From contig OZ247499.1 in assembly GCA_965233625.1 (NCBI GenBank), forward strand, positions 5,084,001 through 5,148,000: a stretch of DNA of 64,000 nucleotides, given 5' to 3'. Below are positions 26,805 through 37,200 of this stretch, piece after piece; the stretch's first letter is position 1; the number at the start of each line of letters is the position of its first letter. The position numbers and the translations under genes were made by a program. The DNA is from G965233625 sp965233625 (GTDB lineage Bacteria; Planctomycetota; Planctomycetia; Pirellulales; Pirellulaceae). The notes beneath the pieces were generated by a model. That model was not told where the DNA came from, ran no database searches, and worked only from the letters and a program-made list of their open reading frames with translations.

Positions 26805-27695
26805 ATGGCGATGACCATTACCGCAACCACACCCGGCGGCCAGCGCCATAAGATGCGGATGCACGCCGGACAAACGGCGAAGTTCGGCGGCAGTGCGTGG
26901 GCGGACTTTAGCTTCCCCTCGGATCCGGCGCTGGCGGAACTTCACTTCAGCATTGAATGCACACCCGCCGCCATGATGCTCCGCGACCTCAGCGGCGCCG
27001 CGGTGCGGCTGAATCAGCAAGCGGTCGCCGCTGCCAGGCTGAACACCGGCGACACCGTGCAGGCGGGCAACACGCGGTTTGAAATCGAGATCGATGGTCA
27101 GTCGCGACCCACAGCAACAACCACAACAACCACCGTCGAAGAAACCACTGAACCCGCACCGCCGGACGAACCGCAGACATTGGCCGCGGTGTGCGAATCG
27201 CTGCAACTTCCGCAGGCGCTGCCGGCAGCAAATCTTAGCGCCGGCGGCGAAGAGCTTGTTGCACGGCTGGCCTCCGCAGGGTTGCACTACGAGGCTATCC
27301 GCTTGCAGGCACATATTCTGGAACCAGCCGCGGCGGTCGCATGGGGCTGTAAATGCCTGCGCGAGATAACCGCGACCCGTCAGGCAGAGGACAAGCTTTC
27401 AGAAGAAGACACGGCAGCCATCGACGCCGCTGCAATCTGGGCGACTTCGCCAGGCGAAGACGAACGCTATGCCGCCCAAGCGGCTGCTGAGCAGAGCAGC
27501 TACGAAACCGGTGCAAGCTGGCTGGCGCTGGCGGCCTTCTGGAGCGGCCCCAGCCTGCTGCCCGCGGACGAAAAACCATTGCCGCCTGGAATGTATGACG
27601 CCGGACACGCCATCGCCGGCGCCCTATCGCTGGAAGCAACACGCGATGCACAAACGGCAGCCGCGTGGTATGCAAGGTTCCTGCAGCTGGCGTAG
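26805..27695 (+). CDS. FHA-like domain plus DUF6931-like domain protein
   Basis: This 296-residue protein has two parts. Residues 1-95 look like a forkhead-associated phosphothreonine-binding domain: FGGSAWADFSFPSDPALAE, then HFSIE, LRDLSGAAVRLNQQAV and a closing beta strand. A threonine-rich linker (TTTTTTVEETTEPAPP) follows. The rest has the tryptophan/cysteine pattern of DUF6931: VAWGCKCLREI, IWATSPGEDERYAAQAAAE, LALAAFWSGPSLLP and a final A-x-W-YARFLQ helix. The first domain suggests a signalling adaptor reading Ser/Thr kinase targets. No kinase is adjacent. The stop is one base from the convergent propeller-like gene (27697). Confidence 0.65.
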   Translation: MAMTITATTPGGQRHKMRMHAGQTAKFGGSAWADFSFPSDPALAELHFSIECTPAAMMLRDLSGAAVRLNQQAVAAARLNTGDTVQAGNTRFEIEIDGQSRPTATTTTTTVEETTEPAPPDEPQTLAAVCESLQLPQALPAANLSAGGEELVARLASAGLHYEAIRLQAHILEPAAAVAWGCKCLREITATRQAEDKLSEEDTAAIDAAAIWATSPGEDERYAAQAAAEQSSYETGASWLALAAFWSGPSLLPADEKPLPPGMYDAGHAIAGALSLEATRDAQTAAAWYARFLQLA

Positions 27696-27696
27696 G

Positions 27697-29016
27697 TTAT
27701 CGCTCGCTGGCTGGGATGTGCACGACGATGGCGGCGCATTTGCCGAAGTCGGGCTTCTTGGCATCGGCGTCGCCGCCGTTGATGTTGATGAACAACTGGC
27801 TGCCATCTTCGTTTAAGGCAATGCCATAGGTTCCGCCGGTGTGGTATTTCTGTTTAGCGATCATCCCGGCGCTGAGGAAGGCAATCACTTTCACGCGGCC
27901 CGTCTGCACATTCATCTGCACCACAGGTGTACCAATGGTGATACTTTTTCCGTGGGCGCCGGGTAGGTAGTACAGGTATTTGCCGGCGGGATCTAAGCGG
28001 CAGGCGGCGGTATAAAGGGGACCGGCCGGGAACACGGGGCCGATCTCTTTCACCTGGTGCGTGCTGGTGTCAAAGCTGAACACCACACCGCCGCGAGTGA
28101 TGCAGTACACGGCGCCAGATTCTGTCACCCGGCTGGCGGCGCGCAGTGTATCGCCGCCGGGCAGCTTGGTCTTGAGGGTTTTGAACTTCCCGGTTTTGGC
28201 GTTGTAGTGCACAAACTGGCTGGCGCCTTTACCGCCGGTGCTGTAGTAGGCGTCGCCGCTGGGCGTGACTATCATCGCGCGTGAGACATCCGGTGTTGGA
28301 CCGCCCAGCGTTTCAACCTTGCCCGTCGCGATGCTGTAACGGAAGAACCGGTCGGTCTGCACCGGAGAGGTTTTGCCGGGCACTGCATAGCCGTAGAGCG
28401 ACGCGTTGGCTTTACAGCCGATCAGCACGGGCACGCTGCAATGCGGAATGGGCACGCCATGATCGAGCGCGGCATTGTCTTCCATGCCCACACTCAACAG
28501 CCAGTCGCCACGGTATTTTGCCTCGGCGGTCGTCTGCCGCACACTGCCACGGTAGCCCCAGAAATAGATGCGGCCATCGTGCTGCACCAGACCGCCGTGA
28601 ATTTTTCCGGGCGTGTAGACCTGCGGATCTTTTTCACCGATCACGGCCGTGCAGTCCACCAGCTGCGTAACCTTCTTTGCGGCGGTATCTATCGAGTAAA
28701 CGTAAGCCGAACCATGCGGCGCCGCATGATCGCCGATGGAGCCGTAAAATTTCCCATCCGTACCGGTCAGAGCGTCGCCCCACGTAGACCATAGCCGCGC
28801 ACCTTCCCACTGGCCGGGGAAGACGGCGAAGTCTACTTCCGGCGCCGTCTTCGCGATTTCGAAATCGCCTTTCAGATCCGCGGGCGGTTTGAGCCATGCG
28901 GCGGAAGCAGGCATCCGCTGTAAACGGGTCTGTGGCGGTTCTGCAGCAGGCAACACGTTCAGCGTTGTGAGGATGCTCAAGAAGAAGACTGGTAGCAACA
29001 GAGTGCGCTGAAGCAT
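27697..29016 (-). CDS. secreted beta-propeller-like protein
   Basis: This protein of about 439 residues has a signal peptide (MLQRTLLLPVFFLSILTTLNVLPAA). Its mature part is made of repeated beta-blade-like units with G-K-x-Y and DPAGKYLYYLPGA-type motifs, resembling YVTN/Kelch-like propellers that report metadata on polysaccharide or carbohydrate use in planctomycetes. The start ATG 29016 follows an AAAGGAATA site by about 11 bases. A longer frame back to 29202 lacks a signal sequence at its start. No catalytic residue pattern is evident. It diverges from the 528-residue secreted protein across a 200-bp gap. Confidence 0.75.
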   Translation of the reverse strand: MLQRTLLLPVFFLSILTTLNVLPAAEPPQTRLQRMPASAAWLKPPADLKGDFEIAKTAPEVDFAVFPGQWEGARLWSTWGDALTGTDGKFYGSIGDHAAPHGSAYVYSIDTAAKKVTQLVDCTAVIGEKDPQVYTPGKIHGGLVQHDGRIYFWGYRGSVRQTTAEAKYRGDWLLSVGMEDNAALDHGVPIPHCSVPVLIGCKANASLYGYAVPGKTSPVQTDRFFRYSIATGKVETLGGPTPDVSRAMIVTPSGDAYYSTGGKGASQFVHYNAKTGKFKTLKTKLPGGDTLRAASRVTESGAVYCITRGGVVFSFDTSTHQVKEIGPVFPAGPLYTAACRLDPAGKYLYYLPGAHGKSITIGTPVVQMNVQTGRVKVIAFLSAGMIAKQKYHTGGTYGIALNEDGSQLFININGGDADAKKPDFGKCAAIVVHIPASER

Positions 29017-29218
29017 GTGGCGTATTCCTTTTTCCATAAGACAGTGTAACCGGGTACTGTGGGATGCAATTGTGGAACTGATCCGCCGCGACCGCAAGTA
29101 TTTTCCTGATAACCGCCGTCGCGGTGCACGTACGCGAATGTTGGCGGTTGCTGAACACAATGTTACGATGCGAGAGGGAGATGGCTCCCACTTTTCATTC
29201 ACGTAAGGAAACAGGTCA

Positions 29219-30805
29219 ATGCATTACTTCTCTCTTCGGGCATCCGTCGGCGCAATGGTGTGCGTAACGGTTCTCACACTGACAACCACGCCGCAGCTTT
29301 CGGCTCAGCAGCCGCGCAAGCAGTTTTTTGAAGGGCTAATCCGCAACTTTATCGAGTCGCAGGGACCCGCGCTGCCGCCGCCGCGGGTGAATGTGCCGGC
29401 GCCTGTCAGGCAGGTGAATATCACCCAGGTGCGGACCGAACTGGAACGCATGGACGAAGCTTCTTACGAGCTGGCCACGGTGCTGGCGGCCGACGTTAAC
29501 CGGCTGCCACAGGCGCGTGCGTTTTCAGCCGATGCGATGAAGATCCACGCGGCCGCCCATGCCCTGGAAGACACGGCCCGGCGCACCACGCGCGATGCAC
29601 GCCCGGTTGTGGATGGCTTCCGCCGCCTGGATCAGCAGTGGCGTGTCTTCGCCCACCAGGTACGCGGGGCGCCGCACCTCAATACACGCAGCCGCAAACT
29701 GATCGGGCAGATCGACGGGCACAATACATCGCTTGGCAAATTGCTGGGCGTTGAACCACAACTTGACCGCAACGAACTTTCGCGCCAGTTGTACAGCTAT
29801 CAGGCGGAAGTCAGCCATCTGGCGGGCGACATCCGCGCGGAAATTCGCGACCGCCGCGCCAGCGCAATGCTGCTGGAAGCCGACCGCCTGCGGCAGAGCC
29901 TGACTTATCTGGAAAACAATGTCCGCCGCGGGGTGCCCACGGCGACGGTGGTGGCCGAGTATCAGAAAATCAACACGGCGTGGCAACGTCTGGCAGGGCA
30001 GTTGCGCGGCTTAAACGACCGGCATATTGAACGCGGCGTGCAGCGGATTTACGACATCGACCGTGAAATCCATAAGCTGCTGTGGCTGCAGCAAGGCATG
30101 AACTACAACCAGCTGACGCAGCTTTGCGGTCTGTTACAACGTGAGATGGGCGCCGTGCTTGATAACATCACGTTGCGGCAAGTGATTGAAACTCCCGGCG
30201 GCCGTGAACTGATGGCTGCGTGTGACGAATTCAATTCGTCCTGCGGAGACTTCCGCGGTTGTGTAGATACCGAAGACGAAGACGCCACGCTTCGCCTGGT
30301 GTTTGGCTACCTGGGCGATGACTGGGAAGCGGCGCAGCAGCGGCTTGCCAAACTGCCGCCCAACCCGCAGCGTCAGCAGCATCAGCAGCAGGTGCAAGCC
30401 GCGATGAATTCGATCGAACAGATGCTGGGCGTGCAGACGCCGCAATCGACTGGCCAGTCGGCGCTACAGCTTGCTGCGGCCATTGATTACGACTCGCAAC
30501 GGTTTTCTAACGAGCTGAATCGCCGCTTCGCCACGCCCGGTTACGACGCTACGTTCCGCCGTGACATTCTGCTGGCAGCATCCCGGTTTCAGCAGTATTG
30601 CGCCGGGCTGCACCGCGACACCATCAGCGGCGTGCCCAATCAGCATCTTGCCAAAGACTGCCGCCAGATGGCGCGGCAGTGGGCGGAGCTACGCACGATG
30701 TACCAGAAGCTTCAGCCCGCCGACCGGCAACGCCTTGATCCGCTCCGCAACCGCATCACCGGGCAACTTGTCGAGCTTGAAGCCCGGCTGATAGATAGCC
30801 TGTGA
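29219..30805 (+). CDS. secreted helical protein of unknown function
   Basis: This 528-residue exported protein has a signal peptide ending near TLTTTPQLSAQQ. The mature part is rich in Arg, Gln and Leu heptad-like segments (for example LEADRLRQSLTYLENNVRRG), suggesting long helices or a helical repeat fold. Cysteines are few. No family recognised. The ORF is complete with an AAGGAAACAGG-like site just before the ATG, and a perfect 9-bp hairpin begins exactly at the stop codon. Confidence 0.72.
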   Translation: MHYFSLRASVGAMVCVTVLTLTTTPQLSAQQPRKQFFEGLIRNFIESQGPALPPPRVNVPAPVRQVNITQVRTELERMDEASYELATVLAADVNRLPQARAFSADAMKIHAAAHALEDTARRTTRDARPVVDGFRRLDQQWRVFAHQVRGAPHLNTRSRKLIGQIDGHNTSLGKLLGVEPQLDRNELSRQLYSYQAEVSHLAGDIRAEIRDRRASAMLLEADRLRQSLTYLENNVRRGVPTATVVAEYQKINTAWQRLAGQLRGLNDRHIERGVQRIYDIDREIHKLLWLQQGMNYNQLTQLCGLLQREMGAVLDNITLRQVIETPGGRELMAACDEFNSSCGDFRGCVDTEDEDATLRLVFGYLGDDWEAAQQRLAKLPPNPQRQQHQQQVQAAMNSIEQMLGVQTPQSTGQSALQLAAAIDYDSQRFSNELNRRFATPGYDATFRRDILLAASRFQQYCAGLHRDTISGVPNQHLAKDCRQMARQWAELRTMYQKLQPADRQRLDPLRNRITGQLVELEARLIDSL

Positions 30806-30830
30806 CGTTGGGTAAAGTGAAACCCAACGT
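30805..30830 (+). terminator. perfect hairpin at the end of the 528-residue gene
   Basis: ACGTTGGGT (30805-30813) pairs with ACCCAACGT (30822-30830) around an 8-base loop, starting on the last base of the TGA stop codon. Only a short GATTTG follows, so termination strength is uncertain. Confidence 0.55.
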
Positions 30831-30864
30831 GATTTGACCAAACCTGACACGCAACATCTGACAC

Positions 30865-30890
30865 GCGGCAGGCAGGCGCCTGCCCTACGG
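30865..30890 (-). repeat. GGCAGGCGCCTGCC palindromic repeat, copy 2
   Basis: GCGGCAGGCAGGCGCCTGCC followed by CTACGG contains a 14-bp perfect palindrome (30871-30884). The complement matches copy 3 at 39359-39384 over about 25 bases with one difference, in the opposite orientation. It lies between a rightward and a leftward gene. Confidence 0.75.
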
Positions 30891-30918
30891 CGAAGTGCCT
30901 GCCGGGGCGCTGTTGCCG

Positions 30919-31344
30919 TTAGGCGCCTTTGCCGTCTTTGGTTAGTGCGAAGTTCAGGTCGCTTTTTCCTTCCGTGATCGACGCCTTCAAGGGTGTGAGA
31001 TGATGGGCGTTGTAGTTGGCGTGCGTAACGGTTTCCAGCTTGTCGCGTTTGCCGCTGTCTGGCACACCTTCCAGCACAAACTCTTCGCCAACTACCTTGG
31101 TGCCAATGATCAGGATGGTCTTGTCACCGGGTGGAACATCGGCAGTGTATTGCCCATCCCGGATAACGCCGCCTGCCGAAGGGGTCTCTCCGTCCGCAGA
31201 AAGGAAGGTGATGGAACCGTTCTCAAGCGGTTCTCCTTGCACCGTGACCTGACCGCTGACCGCAACGGTGTGCATGGAAGAACCGCAGCCTAAGAGAAGC
31301 GGCAATGCCAGCAGTGTGGCGGAAAATAATATGAAACGTAGCAT
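30919..31344 (-). CDS. small carboxypeptidase-regulatory-like lipoprotein next to DUF1559 gene
   Basis: This 141-residue lipoprotein has the lipobox LLGC at about residues 17-20. The mature part is a single beta-sandwich: VAVSGQVTVQGEPLENGSITFLS, DGQYTADVPPGDKTILI. This is the pattern of the small planctomycete carboxypeptidase-regulatory-like lipoproteins that are regularly encoded just after DUF1559 pseudopilin genes. It probably sits at the outer face of the inner membrane or on the outer membrane. It follows the DUF1559 gene by 120 bp, with a strong hairpin between them. Confidence 0.82.
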   Translation of the reverse strand: MLRFILFSATLLALPLLLGCGSSMHTVAVSGQVTVQGEPLENGSITFLSADGETPSAGGVIRDGQYTADVPPGDKTILIIGTKVVGEEFVLEGVPDSGKRDKLETVTHANYNAHHLTPLKASITEGKSDLNFALTKDGKGA

Positions 31345-31419
31345 CGCAACAGACTCTGTGATTCAAACAAGTAGAACGGAACATCCGGCGCCGTCGATTG
31401 AAAAACGCGACGGCAACGG

Positions 31420-31446
31420 GCCGCCGCTGAAAGCTTCAGCGACGGC
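31420..31446 (-). terminator. intergenic hairpin between DUF1559 and its lipoprotein gene
   Basis: GCCGCCGCTGAA (31420-31431) pairs with TTCAGCGACGGC (31435-31446) with one mismatch and a 3-base loop. A second smaller stem, GCCGTCG/CGACGGC, follows at 31390-31414, with A-runs in its loop. On the leftward transcript these could partly terminate or process the message before the lipoprotein gene. Confidence 0.5.
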
Positions 31447-31464
31447 GTTGAAAACTGTGACGGG

Positions 31465-32418
31465 TTAAGGCAGATTGATTGACTCGCCGCCTTTGCCCGA
31501 CATAACGGCTTGCCATACATTCGCCGAAACGGTCTCTGGGACGAACCGCACAGAGCCGTCCAGCATGCTCACGTTCACACCGCCTGGGTGGCGGCTGCGG
31601 GCGGCAATCTGGTACTCAGTGTTTCCGGAGATCTGTGTACAAGGAATCACACGATAGTCGGCATGGTTCACATCCTGACTTGAAGCAGAACACCGGCGGC
31701 ACTGGTCGGGAACGCTTGAGTTGGGCGTATTGATTGACATGAAGCCGGGGCTGCCTTCGTCGTTCAGGAAGTCGCCGCGGTTGTCGCTGGTGTTGCCTGG
31801 CGAGGCGATGATAATTTCGGAGAAGCCAACGGTGTTCGAAAGACCATCGGTGATATCGCTCAGGCGATACATGTGCCGTACGCCGAAGGGGGAACCCGAG
31901 TAGATAGCCTGATCCGCTGCGTTCTGGTGCAGGTGGGTGTTGCCCATGTTGGTCACGTAGTTACCCATTACACGCCAATAAGTGTCGGCGGTGCCTTGTG
32001 TAACATCAACTTTGTCAGAGGGGCAGTAGTACAGCGGGATGAACTCGCGGTGCGTTTCGATATTGCCGCTCTCGTAGAAGTGCCTGGTGATATCGTAGCG
32101 GTCGTACAGGTTGCCCTGTTCAACGAACGGCCAGAGCATCACGGGCCACGAGATGCGTTTGTAAACCTGCCGGTTCTCCACGGTGCCTTGGCTGTTCATG
32201 GCGCCGAGCGGAAGAAACTCGCGGTTGATGTCGGCGAAGTTATGCGAGCCCAGTGCCCACTGTTTCAGTTGATTGGTGCAAGTCATACGGCGTGCAGCTT
32301 CGCGGGCGGCTTGCACCGCAGGCAGCAACAACGCGACCAGGACGCCAATAATGGCAATAACCACCAGCAACTCAACCAGCGTGAAGCCAGGTTGCGGTTT
32401 ACGGTTCTGTCGACTCAT
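31465..32418 (-). CDS. DUF1559 family pseudopilin-like protein
   Basis: This 317-residue protein has a type II secretion/type IV pilin-like N-terminus: GFTLVELLVVIAIIGVLVAL after a short basic leader (prepilin peptidase cleaves before F and methylates it), then LLPAVQAAREAARR. The C-terminus carries the defining H-x9-DG motif, HPGGVNVSMLDG, before SVRF. DUF1559 proteins form a very large planctomycete-specific expansion thought to act in surface or periplasmic assemblies. The start is ATG 32418. It is followed on the same strand by its usual small lipoprotein partner. Confidence 0.95.
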   Translation of the reverse strand: MSRQNRKPQPGFTLVELLVVIAIIGVLVALLLPAVQAAREAARRMTCTNQLKQWALGSHNFADINREFLPLGAMNSQGTVENRQVYKRISWPVMLWPFVEQGNLYDRYDITRHFYESGNIETHREFIPLYYCPSDKVDVTQGTADTYWRVMGNYVTNMGNTHLHQNAADQAIYSGSPFGVRHMYRLSDITDGLSNTVGFSEIIIASPGNTSDNRGDFLNDEGSPGFMSINTPNSSVPDQCRRCSASSQDVNHADYRVIPCTQISGNTEYQIAARSRHPGGVNVSMLDGSVRFVPETVSANVWQAVMSGKGGESINLP

Positions 32419-32937
32419 GAGGGTTCCTTAGCTTTGTTAAGAAATGGGTGTATAAGACTAAATAGCGGGGATCAATCCGTACAAAAGACCAAAGTGGTCG
32501 CTGTATGAAGGTTAGTTCAAGAACGGCTGGGTGGGCCCGCAAATACGGGGTTGAGACAGTTGGAAACAACGTCCCTGTTTGCCCCCGTTAACCAGTTTCC
32601 TGATCGAGGCGTATCAAATTGGGTTACATAGATTGTGTAAGGTGGGCAGACGGAAAACACCGCGAAATGATGAGATGCCTATTTCGACATTGTTGTCGTC
32701 CGGCATCCTGACGGTGGTGTTACAGGGTGTAACGGGGTGGGACGGACCTAATAACTGTTCATTCCCTGGCATGGCGCCAGGACTACCTGTAGGGCCGTTT
32801 GAGGGTTACTATATTCTCGCACGCCACAACCAGTAGCGTCAAGTCTTTCCACGTGTATCTTCTGGTATGTCCAGGGACTGACTGGCTGCGAAAACTGCGG
32901 CGCCTGCATTAAAAACCCACCAACACGGAGAACCCAC
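32419..32937. other. 519-bp divergent intergenic region
   Basis: It separates the DUF1559 start (leftward) from the aminotransferase start (rightward). A small open frame (32579-32836) has no ribosome-binding site or recognisable sequence and is not called. A 6-bp inverted repeat, GTTACAGGGTGTAAC, is at 32719-32733, a candidate operator. GGAG lies about 9 bases before the GTG at 32938. Confidence 0.45.
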
Positions 32938-34128
32938 GTGTTCGAGACGCTTGAGATGGCCCCGCCCGATGCGATTCTGGGCCTTACCGAAGCTTTCCGC
33001 GCTGATGAAAACCCCGCCAAGATCAACCTTAGCGTGGGCGTTTACAAAGACGCCACCGGCGCCACGCCCATTCTGAAGAGCGTTAAAGCCGCCGAGCGGA
33101 AGCTGCTGGAAACCGAAGATACGAAGGGCTACCTGGGCATTGATGGTTCGCCGGAATACGGCGCCGCGGTGCGCGAGCTGCTGTTCGGCGCCGGGCACGG
33201 GATTCTCACTGCCAACCGTGCGCGGACGATTCAGGCGCCCGGCGGTACAGGCGCTTTGCGTGTGGCGGGCGAACTTATCGCGCGGTCTTACCCAAACGCG
33301 AAGATGTGGTGCAGCAAGCCCACCTGGGCCAATCACGGCAACATCTTCAGTTCAGCCGGGATGCCGGTGGAGTATTATCCCTATATCAACGCCAGCGGCG
33401 ACGGGCTTGATTTCGACGCAATGATCGCCGCGCTGCAGCAGATCCCTGCGGGCGACGCCATCTGCCTGCACGGCTGCTGCCATAACCCGACCGGCATCGA
33501 CCCCACCAAAGAACAATGGCAGCAGATTGCCGCCGTGGTCAAAGAGCGGAAGCTTCTGCCGCTGGTGGACTTCGCTTATCAAGGGTTTGGCGATGGCATT
33601 GAAGAAGACGGCGCCGGTCTGCACGCGATAGCCACCGCAGTGGACGAACTGCTGGTGTGTAGTTCATTCAGCAAGAACTTCGGTCTCTACGGCGAACGTG
33701 TTGGCGCCTTTACGATGGTCGCCCAATCGGCAGACACTGCCGACGCGGTGCTCAGCCACGCCAAACGCTGCGTCCGTGCGAATTACAGCAACCCGCCACG
33801 GCATGGCGCCGCGATTGTCACCACGGTGCTGGGCGACGCCGAATTGCGGGAGCAGTGGACCGGCGAACTGGCGGAAATGCGCGACCGCATCAACGGCATG
33901 CGGCAACTGTTTGTGGAGACGATGAAAGAAAAGGCGCCGGAGCACGACTTCTCTTTCATCACGCAGCAACGCGGCATGTTCTCATTCTCCGGCCTGAATC
34001 CGATGCAGGTTGACGAGTTGAAGAACAAGTATTCGATCTACATTGTCGGCAGCGGCCGTATCAACGTGGCCGGCATGAACGCCCAGAACATGCCCGCCCT
34101 GTGCGAAGCCATCGCCGCGGTGTTATAA
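32938..34128 (+). CDS. aspartate/aromatic aminotransferase
   Basis: This is a 396-residue class I PLP-dependent aminotransferase of the AspC/TyrB type. It starts at GTG 32938 with MFETLEMAPPDAILGLTEAF and INLSVGVYKD, which match the N-terminus of that group. The PLP lysine is in SSFSKNFGLYGERVG at about residues 239-253, and the GCCHNPTGIDP and VDFAYQGFGDG blocks are present. It transfers the amino group between aspartate or aromatic amino acids and 2-oxoglutarate in the cytoplasm. AspC and TyrB cannot be separated by eye. It is transcribed alone and ends at a bidirectional hairpin. Confidence 0.92.
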   Translation: MFETLEMAPPDAILGLTEAFRADENPAKINLSVGVYKDATGATPILKSVKAAERKLLETEDTKGYLGIDGSPEYGAAVRELLFGAGHGILTANRARTIQAPGGTGALRVAGELIARSYPNAKMWCSKPTWANHGNIFSSAGMPVEYYPYINASGDGLDFDAMIAALQQIPAGDAICLHGCCHNPTGIDPTKEQWQQIAAVVKERKLLPLVDFAYQGFGDGIEEDGAGLHAIATAVDELLVCSSFSKNFGLYGERVGAFTMVAQSADTADAVLSHAKRCVRANYSNPPRHGAAIVTTVLGDAELREQWTGELAEMRDRINGMRQLFVETMKEKAPEHDFSFITQQRGMFSFSGLNPMQVDELKNKYSIYIVGSGRINVAGMNAQNMPALCEAIAAVL

Positions 34129-34163
34129 GCAGCAGCCGCCAACGCAACGCCTCAAAAAGAAAA

Positions 34164-34197
34164 ACGCGGTGGAAGAGAAAGTTCTCGACCACCGCGT
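34164..34197. terminator. bidirectional terminator hairpin
   Basis: ACGCGGTGG (34164-34172) pairs perfectly with CCACCGCGT (34189-34197). An A-run precedes it on the + strand, which is a T-run on the - strand. It lies between the convergent aminotransferase and inverse-autotransporter-like genes and can serve both. Confidence 0.75.
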
Positions 34198-34231
34198 ATG
34201 CGTTTCAGGTTCGACTTGTTAAGCGGTTAGC

Positions 34232-37200
34232 TTAGTTGAAGTCGACACCGTTGACAGTGATAACACCCTGGTAGGTACCGCCAGGAGCCAGTGCAGCATC
34301 TTCCACTGCGTTGCCGTTGCCGCCCGCAGCGATCACTACGTTGCCACCCGAGGTGACAAAGGTACCGTTCGAGTTGTTCAGGTCGAAGCCCGAACCTGGC
34401 GTGGCGGCAGCGTCGGCTGCACCGGTCAGGGTCACAGTGTTACCCGAGATGACCAGTTGGGTTGTATCCACACCGGCGAGGCTGTTGAGGTTTACACCTT
34501 CAGCAAAGGCAACGTTGGTGTTGATGACCATACCGCTGATTTCGTAGGTCGCAGCCTCGCCATTGTTGATGACGTTGACACCCACGAAGCGGTTGGTAAT
34601 GGTACCGCCCTGAATCCGCACCTGCGACCCATCCAGCATGGTCTGAATGTCGATGGCTGGAACGCCAGGGTTGTTGTTCGCTGCGGCATTGACCGTACCG
34701 AAGTTGATGTTACCCAACGTACTACGGATGTCCAAGGCACGCGGGGCGCCGTTCTGGACAGCGATCGAACCAACCGCGGTGTTCACGTTGGACGTGTTAT
34801 CGCGGATGAAGACGGTCGTGTCAGCAACCGACGTCGCGTTCACAACACCCAGGTCGAACACTGCACCGGCGCCGCCGTTGTTGTTCTGCACGGTCAGACC
34901 GCGTGTGGTGGTGGTGTTAACCGTGGTAGCGGCGAAGTTAACGTTGTTGGCCGCGTTATTATTGTTGGTAATGCGGAGCACTTCGTCGCCGATCGTATTC
35001 AGCGTACCATTGGTGACCACAACAACACCCGCGTTGTCGGTCATGGTGAATGCACGGTCGCCAGGCGCCACAGCCTGCGTGGCAGCATCCAGAGCTGCGA
35101 AGGTGATCGTGGCATTGGCTGCGTTGTTGGTGATCGTGGCGCCGGACTGGATCCGGTTAGCTACACCGCCAAGGTCAGCATCTTCGAAGTCCACCGTGGT
35201 GGCTCCGGCGCCAGCCAGTGACTGGTCAACCAGAATACCTGTACCGTTTGCCCCGGTGGCGGTCAAAGTACCACTCACGAAGTCGATATCCGATCCATCA
35301 CCCAGGCTGGTGATTTCGATCAGGCGGCCGTCGTTGGCTTTCGAGATGTTACCGTTGTAGGTCATCGTGGTCGAAACGCCTGCGGCGCCGTTCACCCGGA
35401 AGGCGGTGCCTGTCGGATCAACAATGTTTGCGATGCCGAAGGTCACGGAGCCATCCACATTATTGATGTTCACACCGCGGGCGACGCCGCCGTTGATGGT
35501 GACATTCGCCAGGTTAATCACGTCGGCTGCTGTACCACCGGACACCGTGATGGCGTCTGCGGTCGAGTCGGTCAGGATCACCTGATTGTTCAAGGTGAAG
35601 TTACCGTTATAGTTCTGAATCAGGATACCGGCGCCGCCGGTGTCTGTGATGTTACCACCACCGAAGACAACATTACTGAACGCCGTTTGCCCGGTTGCCC
35701 GGATCACCTGCTGACTGTTCAGCGTGGTATTGGTGATCGAGCCCAGGAAGGTGAAGTTCGGGGCGCCGCCGACCAGGTCGATAGCGATGCCTTCCGTCTC
35801 GTTGATGAGGATGTTGGTTGCTGATACTGCGTTCGCGATACCGGCTGGCATATTTCTCAACACGATACCGTTACTGATAACGGCGGAGTCGCCGACACCA
35901 TTGATGGTAATGGTGTCAATGGTTGTCTCACCGCCTGCGGCCGGCGTGCCAACAGGTGGCGCCCCATCGCCGAGGATAGCGGTCTGAGCATCCAGGATGT
36001 TGAAGTTACGCACCGTATTGGTGTTGGCCAGCGTTACAGCAGGACCGATCTGGTTGGTGATAACAGGCTGACCACCGTTGTCGGTGAGTGCAAAGCGGAA
36101 TGGTCCGGACGTCGATGGGATCGTGTGTGTAATACCGTCACCCAGCAGGAACTGGCGGTCTTTCAGCACGATGCCCGTGTCGTAGTTGGTGGTGGTTCCG
36201 TCACCCTGCTGAACCAGAATCACGTCGTCCGGAATCGAAGCGTTTTCGGCTTCAGCCAGCGAGCTGAACGGATTCTCGAAGGTACCGTCGCCGCCTAGAC
36301 CGGCCCGGTTGTTAACGTGCAGGATGCGGTAAGGCAGGTTGGTGTCAGGGTCGATCAGGAAGATCGGGTCCTGGTTTCTACGGACGATATGGTCGTTACG
36401 ACGGGTAGGCGAAAGATCGTCGCCCAGTGGATCGTAGTTGTCGTTGCCGCCCAGAATTGCAGTGACCTGACCAACCAGCGTGGTGCCGTAGATCGAGTCC
36501 TGTGTCAGTTCGAGTGACAGACCCAGTCCGCTCATCAGGCTACCGCTGACACGTGCGCGGAAACCGCCGAAGTTTTCGGTAACGCCAGCATCGTTGCTGT
36601 AATAGTAACCACCCAGGTCAATCGCAGCGTTGTAGCTCGCCAGGTTGGGCAGCGGCAACTGAAGCGTTGCGTCGAAGCCTTTGTAGGCGATGCTATAACC
36701 GTTGCGTTGCAGAATGAAGTTCTCGAAGAACGGGCTGTCGGGCGTACCGATCAGATAGTTGTGCTGACCCACGGGAATGTAACCGTTGACCCAGAACTGC
36801 CAGTTGCGGTTTTTCAGTTTCAGGGTGGGACCGACCTGGTTAAACGAGTGGCCGAAGCCTTCCAGGTCGTCGAAGTCGCCGTCGTACCAGAAGCCGAGCG
36901 AGATATCGGTGGCTGCCGGTTTGATGGTCATCACGCGTTCGATACCAACGTTGGTAAAGAAGCCGCCTGAGTCAAGGTTTAAGTGAGCGCGGGATTCAAT
37001 CAGCCAGCGGCCTGCCAGCGGGTCTTCCACCAGACGGCGTTTATAGCCCAGCGTGGCGTAGCTGCTGTTGTAGCCAAGGCCGCGATTGGCGCCGCTGATG
37101 GTTCCCCAGATGGTGCCCATCCAGGTCGGGTTCATGATGGCGGTCATGATCGGCCCATCGCCGAAGCCCTGTCCGCCTGGTCCGCCAACGACATTTACGT

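Noticed and set aside
32579..32836. 85-codon frame in the DUF1559/aminotransferase gap
   Set aside because: No start signal or recognisable sequence; it looks like chance.
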